Assembly: GCF_009760405.1 (NCBI RefSeq)
Contig: NZ_WRPP01000007.1
Location: forward strand, 248,001-312,000
Length of the DNA: 64,000 nucleotides
Reading direction: 5' to 3'
Source: Nocardia terrae
GTDB taxonomy: Bacteria > Actinomycetota > Actinomycetes > Mycobacteriales > Mycobacteriaceae
The notes beneath the pieces are model-generated. The model searched no databases. It was not told where the DNA came from and was given only the letters and a program-made list of their open reading frames with translations. Within the stretch, counting starts at the first letter, position 1, and every line of letters begins with the position of its first letter. Shown here in pieces: positions 59,268 through 64,000 of this stretch. The translations under genes were made by a program, and so were the position numbers.

Positions 59268-60589
59268 GAGCGGCCTCCCGTCCCCTCGATCACGGGCAAG
59301 CCGTGCACGTCGTGATGGTCTTCGTCCTGCTCGCGCCAATCCTCGGGCAGCAGGTGGTCGAGCACGTCATCGACGGTGACCGCGCCCAATAGATGATTCT
59401 CCGCGTCGACCACCGGTCCGCACACCAGGTTGTAGGTGGCGAAATAGCGGGTCACCGCGGTGAGCGGGGCCTCGGGGCGCAACTGCACCAGATCGGTGTC
59501 GACGATGCCGCCGACCAGGTTCGCGGGCGGCTCGCGCAGCAATTGTTGGAAATGCACACAACCGAGGTAGCGACCGGTCGGTGTGGCGGTGGGCGGGCGC
59601 ACCACGAACGCCATCGAGGCCAGAGCCGGGGTGAGCTCGGGGTCGCGGATGCGGGCGAGCGCCTCGGCGACCGTGGTGGAGGCGGTCAGCACGATCGCGT
59701 CCGGGGTCATCAGACCACCGGCGGTGTAGGGGGCGTGCTCGAGCAGGCGGCGCACCGGCTCGGAGTCCTCCGGATCCATCAGCGCCAGCAGCGATTCCGC
59801 CTCGCCCTCGGGCAGCTCGCCCAGCAGGTCGGCCGCGTCGTCGGGGTCCATGGCCTCGAGCAGGTCGGCGGCGCGTTCCACGCCCAGCTGCTCGAGCAGT
59901 TCCACCTGGTCGTTCTCGGGCAGCTCCTGGACCACGTCGGCCAGCCGTTCGTCGTCGAAGGCGGCGGCGACCTCGATGCGGCGCTTGACCGGCAGCTCGC
60001 GCAGCATGTGGGCGACGTCCGCGGGCCGCATGCCCTCGAACTGGCCGAGCAGCTGGGTGACGTCCTGGCCGGGCATATTGAGCTCGGTCTGGGTCAGGCC
60101 GCGCACCTGCGCCCAGTCGACCACGTGCACCGCGCCGCGCCGGCCGAAACCGACGCTGAGGCGGCGGCGTTCGCGCACCGCGACCCGCGAGACCACCCAG
60201 TCCCGGGTGCGTCCCTGCTCGATACCCAGGTCGACCACCACCACGTCGGCGTCGATCAGATGCGACAGTTCCGGGTCGTTGACCCGGACCGTGGAGTCGA
60301 GAATCTGCGCGACGGCCAGCAACTCGCCCGGCCGCTGCTCGAAGCGGCGCACGCTGATGGTGCCGGTGGTGAGCGTGACCGCGCCCGGCTCGATGGACTG
60401 CACCCGCAGCATGGGCACGAAAATCCGCTTCCGGGTGGGCAGTTCGACCAGCACCCCCAGGACCCGCGGCTGCTGGCGGTCATAGCGAATAGAGATCACG
60501 ATGTCGCGGACGCGGCCGATAGACTCGCCGTCCGGTCCCAGTACTACCAAGCCCGCCAACCGGGCGGCGAAAACCTTCGTCGCTGCCAT
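59264..60589 (-). CDS. MgtE N-domain/CBS protein (Rv1232c-like)
   Basis: 441 aa, soluble. A PRC-barrel-like N-terminal region (VVLGPDGESIGRVRDIVI), a superhelical MgtE intracellular N domain (LREL, VQELPEND, LEAMDPDDAADLLGELPE, LLALMDPEDS repeats) and two CBS motifs (TPDAIVLTASTTVAEALARI, DAENHLLGAVTVDDVLDHL). No membrane helices, so it is not itself a channel and may regulate Mg or adenylate sensing. ATG 60589. Confidence 0.87.
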   Translation of the reverse strand: MAATKVFAARLAGLVVLGPDGESIGRVRDIVISIRYDRQQPRVLGVLVELPTRKRIFVPMLRVQSIEPGAVTLTTGTISVRRFEQRPGELLAVAQILDSTVRVNDPELSHLIDADVVVVDLGIEQGRTRDWVVSRVAVRERRRLSVGFGRRGAVHVVDWAQVRGLTQTELNMPGQDVTQLLGQFEGMRPADVAHMLRELPVKRRIEVAAAFDDERLADVVQELPENDQVELLEQLGVERAADLLEAMDPDDAADLLGELPEGEAESLLALMDPEDSEPVRRLLEHAPYTAGGLMTPDAIVLTASTTVAEALARIRDPELTPALASMAFVVRPPTATPTGRYLGCVHFQQLLREPPANLVGGIVDTDLVQLRPEAPLTAVTRYFATYNLVCGPVVDAENHLLGAVTVDDVLDHLLPEDWREQDEDHHDVHGLPVIEGTGGRS

Positions 60590-60690
60590 GTTTGGTAAGG
60601 CTAGTGGGTGGAGCGCGTCCGAATTGTCGCGCCACGTGCCAGTGTGATCGGTCAGGCCCCGAAGGAGGCACCTTGCGTAACCACGTAGCG

Positions 60691-60730
60691 GCCCCGAGCA
60701 CGCTGAATATGCCCCGAGCACGCTGAATAT
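60691..60730 (+). repeat. Two perfect 20-bp tandem copies
   Basis: GCCCCGAGCACGCTGAATAT occurs at 60691-60710 and 60711-60730, directly before the RBS (GACGAGGAG) of the citE-like gene. Confidence 0.95.
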
Positions 60731-60745
60731 GACGAGGAGTGAGCC

Positions 60746-61723
60746 ATGACATCCGCCGGGTCCACCAAGACTGTGCGCCGATCGGTGCTGGCCGTGCCCG
60801 GCAGCAACCCGCGCATGATCGAGAAAGCCAAGGGGCTGGCCGCCGACGAGGTGTTCCTGGACCTCGAGGACGCGGTCGCGCCCGCGGCCAAGGCGGCGGC
60901 GCGGGCCAATATCGTGGCGGCGCTGAACTCCGGCGGCTGGAACGGTCAGATTCGCGTTGTGCGGGTCAACGATTGGAGCACCGAGTACACCTACGCCGAT
61001 GTCATCACGGTGGTGGAGGGCGCGGGCTCGGAGATCGACGCCATCCTGCTGCCCAAGGTCGTGGACGCGGGCCAGGTGCAGGCCCTGGACCTGCTGCTGA
61101 CCCAGCTGGAGAAGGCCAACGGCCTCGGGGTCGGGCGGATCGGCATCGAGCCGCAGATCGAGAACGCGCTCGGGCTGCGCAATATCGACGCCATCGCCAC
61201 CGCGAGTCCCCGGGTACAGACGCTGGTGTTCGGGCCCGCCGACTTCATGGCGTCGATCAACATGCGCACGCTGGTCGTCGGGGAGCAGCCCGAGGGCTAC
61301 GAGCCGGGTGACGCGTATCACCACATCTATATGACGATCTTGCTGGCCGCGCGGGCTCACGGGCTGCAGGCCATCGACGGGCCCTACCTGGCGGTCCGCG
61401 ATATCGACGGTTTCCGCCGCAACGCATCCCGCACGGCCGCACTGGGTTTCGACGGCAAATGGGTGCTGCACCCGGATCAGATCACCGCCTGCAACGAGAT
61501 CTTCAGCCCACGTCAGGCCGATTACGACCGGGCCGAGGAGATCCTGGACGCGTACGCCTTCCACACCTCGGTCGAGGGCGGGGCGCGCGGTGCGGTCATG
61601 CTCGGCGACGAGATGATCGACGAGGCCAGCGCGAAGATGGCGCAGGTCATAGCCGATAAGGGCCGAGCTGCGGGAATGGCGCGTACCACGCGTTTCGAAG
61701 CACCGAAGGTGGACGCGAAATAG
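60746..61723 (+). CDS. HpcH/HpaI aldolase, CitE-like CoA ester lyase
   Basis: 325-aa TIM-barrel enzyme of the citrate-lyase beta/malyl-CoA lyase family. RRSVLAVPGSNPRMIEKA, Mg site region in FLDLEDAVAP, RIGIEPQIENALGLRNI, FGPADFMAS and WVLHPDQI. The closest role is cleavage of malyl-CoA or methylmalyl-CoA-like esters; the substrate is unproven. ATG 60746 with AGGAG at spacing 8. Divergent from the Rv1232c-like gene. Confidence 0.87.
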   Translation: MTSAGSTKTVRRSVLAVPGSNPRMIEKAKGLAADEVFLDLEDAVAPAAKAAARANIVAALNSGGWNGQIRVVRVNDWSTEYTYADVITVVEGAGSEIDAILLPKVVDAGQVQALDLLLTQLEKANGLGVGRIGIEPQIENALGLRNIDAIATASPRVQTLVFGPADFMASINMRTLVVGEQPEGYEPGDAYHHIYMTILLAARAHGLQAIDGPYLAVRDIDGFRRNASRTAALGFDGKWVLHPDQITACNEIFSPRQADYDRAEEILDAYAFHTSVEGGARGAVMLGDEMIDEASAKMAQVIADKGRAAGMARTTRFEAPKVDAK

Positions 61724-61735
61724 CATGATGGAGTC

Positions 61736-62227
61736 ATGACAAATCCCATGGGGAATGCGAACCGGGGCCGCCCGGGCCTCCCGACGCCACCGTCGGGCTG
61801 GCCGATCGGCTCCTACCCGACCTATGCGGAGGCGCAGCGGGCGGTCGACTATCTGGCCGACAATCAGTTCCCGGTCGAGGGCGTGACCATCGTCGGCGTG
61901 GACCTCATGCAGGTCGAGCGCGTGCTGTACCGGTTGACCTGGGGCAAAGTCATTGGCGGCGGCATGGTTTCGGGCGCCTGGCTGGGTCTGTTCCTGGGTC
62001 TGCTGCTGAGCATGTTCACCTCGGGCGGGGCCCTCGGCCCGCTGGCGGTGGGCCTGGTCGGCGGCATCATCTTCGGTCTGATCTCCGCGACCATCCCGTA
62101 CGCGGCCACCCGCGGCCAGCGCGACTTCGCCTCCACCATGCAGCTCGTGGCCGGGCGCTACGACGTGCTGTGCGATCCCAAGACCGCCGAGCAGGCGCGG
62201 GACATGCTCGCCAGGCTGGCCATCTAG
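61736..62227 (+). CDS. General-stress-type membrane protein (Rv1234-like)
   Basis: 163 aa. YflT/GS17M-like N-terminus (IGSYPTYAEAQRAVDYLADN, VEGVTIVGVDL), then two Gly-rich membrane helices (about 80-98 and 102-122) and a polar end. Unknown role, perhaps stress related. ATG 61736, 12 bp after the lyase gene; the next gene follows 4 bp after its stop. Confidence 0.85.
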   Translation: MTNPMGNANRGRPGLPTPPSGWPIGSYPTYAEAQRAVDYLADNQFPVEGVTIVGVDLMQVERVLYRLTWGKVIGGGMVSGAWLGLFLGLLLSMFTSGGALGPLAVGLVGGIIFGLISATIPYAATRGQRDFASTMQLVAGRYDVLCDPKTAEQARDMLARLAI

Positions 62228-62231
62228 ATCC

Positions 62232-62807
62232 ATGGATGTTCTGGACAACGTCCGAGCCGGGGTGCTCGGTCATTTCGGGGTGGAGTCCGCGGACGCGGCG
62301 TCGGTGACGTTCCTGGGCTTGGAGCCCATCGACATCCTGCGCATCCCGGACGGCGAGTTCGTGCACTACGCCACGCTGGGCGGCTCCCGGCATCCGATGA
62401 CGGATCCGGCGGCCGCGCTGGCCGACCCGGTGCGCGGGCCGCGCGCGGAGCTGGTGCTCACGCTGCGCGGCGGCGCGGGGGCCGGTTCGGGGCTGACCCG
62501 CACCCTGGGCGTGCTGGTGGCGGCTCCGTCGGTGGAAGGTGTTGTGCTGCAGGCGGATGCGCTGCTGGACCTGGGAGAACCGTTGTGGGCCAACGCGCCC
62601 TTCACTGCGGTGCTGCTGGGTGAGAGTGAGATTCCGGAAGTGAAACTCCCGGAACCCGCCGAGCCCGTGAGATTCCTGGCGGTCGTGCCGATCACCGCTA
62701 CCGAGGCGGCGTGGGTCCGCATTCGCGGTGCGGCCGCGCTGCGCGACGCCTGGACCGAGGCGGGGATCGATGTGCGCGATCCCGAACGCGCTGCCGCCCA
62801 GCTGTAG
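62232..62807 (+). CDS. Suppressor-of-fused-like domain protein
   Basis: 191 aa with an all-alpha/beta SUFU-like fold: FLGLEPIDILRIPDGEFVHY, ATLGGSRHPMTDP, FTAVLLGESEIPEV and FLAVVPITATEAAWVR. Bacterial SUFU proteins are often immunity or protein-interaction factors, but nothing nearby looks like a toxin. ATG 62232. Confidence 0.8.
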   Translation: MDVLDNVRAGVLGHFGVESADAASVTFLGLEPIDILRIPDGEFVHYATLGGSRHPMTDPAAALADPVRGPRAELVLTLRGGAGAGSGLTRTLGVLVAAPSVEGVVLQADALLDLGEPLWANAPFTAVLLGESEIPEVKLPEPAEPVRFLAVVPITATEAAWVRIRGAAALRDAWTEAGIDVRDPERAAAQL

Positions 62808-62957
62808 CCGTCCGCCGAACCGTTCGGCCTGCTCGCGAACACCCGATGCGCCTCCGGCGCCGGTGACCGGCCCGGGTGGTGGTCAACGATGCGGTGGCCC
62901 CGTTCCGGCTCGTGCCCCGAGGTGACGAAGGGGTGACCCGCGATGGGTGCGGTGCAC

Positions 62958-64000
62958 TCAGCCGAAGGGGTTGCCGTCGATCGGGCAGGTCGCATTGGCG
63001 GCCGGAAGTGTTCCCTCGGTGAGGTATTCGCGTTTGGCGGCCTCGGCGCAGGTGCTGTGCACGTACATGCTGCTGTGTCCGGCGCCTTCGACCACCAGCA
63101 GGTGGGCGTCGGCCAGTTCCGCCGCGCCGGCGACGGCTCCGGCCAGCGGCGTGGCGGGGTCGTTGCGGCTGTTGATGATCAGGATCGGGGCGGTCTTGCG
63201 GTTCAACGGTCCGGTGTAGGGCCGCACCGCCGCCGATGGCCAGTAGGCGCAGGCGAGCGTGTCGAAGACGCCGAGGCGGCCGAAGACCGGCACGCGCTGA
63301 TCCTCGCTCGCGGCGAGTGCGCTGTAGCGGGCGGGCTCGCGCGGTACCCGGCTGTCGGCGCATTGGACGCCGTAGAAGGCTTCGGTGTAGTTGTCGTCGT
63401 AGGTGTTCGCGCCGGTGCCGCCCAGGCCCGCCGCGCTGCCGGTGCCGATCTCGCCGACCTGCCGCACCAGCGCCGCGGCCTCGGCCAGCGCATCGGTCGG
63501 CAGGTAGGGCGTGTCCCGCAACTCGTAGAGGTGTTGCAGGGTGGCGGCGACGTACGACCAGCCCGTCGGATCGGCGAGCTCGCCCGCCGCCGCGACGACG
63601 GTGCCGTAGTCGTAGCGCTTGCCGTCCCAGGAGATCGGTTCGCGGCGTACCCGTTCCAGGATCAGTCGCCACTTCTCGCGCGGATCCCCTTCGGAGAAGG
63701 CGCATTCCGGCCCGGCTGCCACGCAGGCGTCGAGCATGGCGTCGAAGGTGCCCGCGATGCCGGTCGCCACGTCCTGGCGGGTGTCGAGGGGCTGGTCGGT
63801 GCCGTCGGGCCCGGACGCGTTGCCACGGAAGTCCATCGACCCGTCCAAGGCGATGGCGCGTACCCGGCCGGGAAACATGTTGGCGTACAGCGCGCCCAGG
63901 TAGGTGCCGTACGAAATGCCGTGGTAGGTCAGCTTGTCGTCGCCGACGGCCCGGCGCAGCAGGTCCAGATCGCGGGCGCTGTTCTCGGTGGACAGGTATG
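62958..64000 (-). CDS. Alpha/beta hydrolase, tripeptidyl-aminopeptidase type (5' end cut off)
   Basis: At least 347 codons; the N-terminus lies outside the window. Nucleophile motif GISYGTYLGALYANMFPGRV (Ser in GxSxG), ILIINSRNDPATPL for the acid and AGHSSMYVHSTC for the His. The C-terminal TAP-like domain and Cys-rich segments match secreted mycobacterial/nocardial proteases or lipases such as SlpD-type proteins. In frame from base 64000 and complete at the 3' end. Confidence 0.87.
   Translation of the reverse strand, partial: YLSTENSARDLDLLRRAVGDDKLTYHGISYGTYLGALYANMFPGRVRAIALDGSMDFRGNASGPDGTDQPLDTRQDVATGIAGTFDAMLDACVAAGPECAFSEGDPREKWRLILERVRREPISWDGKRYDYGTVVAAAGELADPTGWSYVAATLQHLYELRDTPYLPTDALAEAAALVRQVGEIGTGSAAGLGGTGANTYDDNYTEAFYGVQCADSRVPREPARYSALAASEDQRVPVFGRLGVFDTLACAYWPSAAVRPYTGPLNRKTAPILIINSRNDPATPLAGAVAGAAELADAHLLVVEGAGHSSMYVHSTCAEAAKREYLTEGTLPAANATCPIDGNPFG

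Noticed and set aside
60590..62248. Upstream extension of the MgtE-N/CBS frame to 994 codons
   Set aside because: It would run antisense across the citE-like and Rv1234-like genes; ATG 60589 gives the usual N-terminus.
1..64000. CRISPR arrays, insertion sequences, prophage, rRNA genes
   Set aside because: No regularly spaced repeats, transposase or integrase motifs, or rRNA signatures were found on reading either strand.

Overview
The window is a 64-kb piece of chromosome from a high-GC, mycolic-acid-type actinomycete, most probably Nocardia or a close relative. The evidence is mycothiol synthesis (mshB), F420 synthesis (fbiC), maltose-1-phosphate/glycogen genes (glgC, glgA), methylglucose lipopolysaccharide synthesis (gpgS), a sigE-rseA-htrA-tatB stress locus, and a gene order that follows the Mycobacterium tuberculosis Rv1166-Rv1234 segment as I remember it, with rearrangements and insertions. 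No phage, IS element, CRISPR array or rRNA operon was seen. Nearly every gene is core chromosomal; accessory-looking patches are at 3.5-14.0, 18.7-25.8, 44.3-48.0 and 50.7-53.4 kb.

Layout. 0-3.4 kb: lpqW, mshB, an unannotated 53-codon ORF and a membrane protein, all translationally coupled. 3.5-8.2 kb: a BBE-type flavin oxidoreductase, then a conservon-type sensor kinase/roadblock/DUF742 set with no GTPase gene. 8.2-14.0 kb (minus strand): a GMC oxidoreductase, two bacterial PH-domain membrane proteins and a secreted beta-propeller-like protein. 14.2-18.7 kb: fbiC, ferredoxin fdxC, aminotransferase dapC and tRNA-Asp(GTC). 18.8-23.1 kb: secreted cholesterol oxidase and the proline catabolic pair pruA-putB. 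23.3-25.8 kb: two paralogous DUF2236/MpaB-like oxygenases around a TetR regulator, with matching operators. 25.9-29.8 kb: fadD36, an F420/PPOX flavoprotein, a small secreted protein, dapD and an O-methyltransferase. 30.0-34.2 kb: sigE, rseA, htrA, tatB and an uncharacterised HTH protein. 34.3-40.7 kb (minus): dapE, two LOG-family genes, fadD6, folP2, gpgS. 40.9-44.3 kb: an Rv1219c/RaaS-like TetR gene with the ABC exporter it probably controls. 44.6-48.0 kb: small membrane and hypothetical proteins plus two DUF7373-like lipoproteins. 48.1-50.7 kb: divergent glgC/glgA. 50.7-54.7 kb: GNAT, LysR, an RlmA-like methyltransferase, DUF3117 protein, tag and a DivIVA-like protein. 54.9-60.6 kb (minus): mrp, two lytic transglycosylases, a DUF1003 membrane protein and an MgtE-N/CBS protein. 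60.7-64.0 kb: a citE-like lyase, a stress-type membrane protein, a SUFU-domain protein and a truncated alpha/beta hydrolase.

The most interesting signals are not in the standard gene list. (1) A 130-bp repeat occurs twice without gaps (16846-16975 and 54735-54864), each time between a stop codon and the next co-directional gene. (2) A roughly 78-bp REP-like palindrome is intergenic at 34169-34246, and a full-length relative sits in frame inside a PH-domain gene (10786-10863). (3) Two 29-bp operators with the same spacing mark a TetR/dual DUF2236 regulon. (4) A TetR operator overlaps the start codon of its own, apparently leaderless, gene. (5) The glgA Shine-Dalgarno sequence appears to lie within a dispersed repeat. 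(6) A small ORF lies between mshB and the Rv1171-like gene. Comparisons with M. tuberculosis come from memory of gene order and were not searched.
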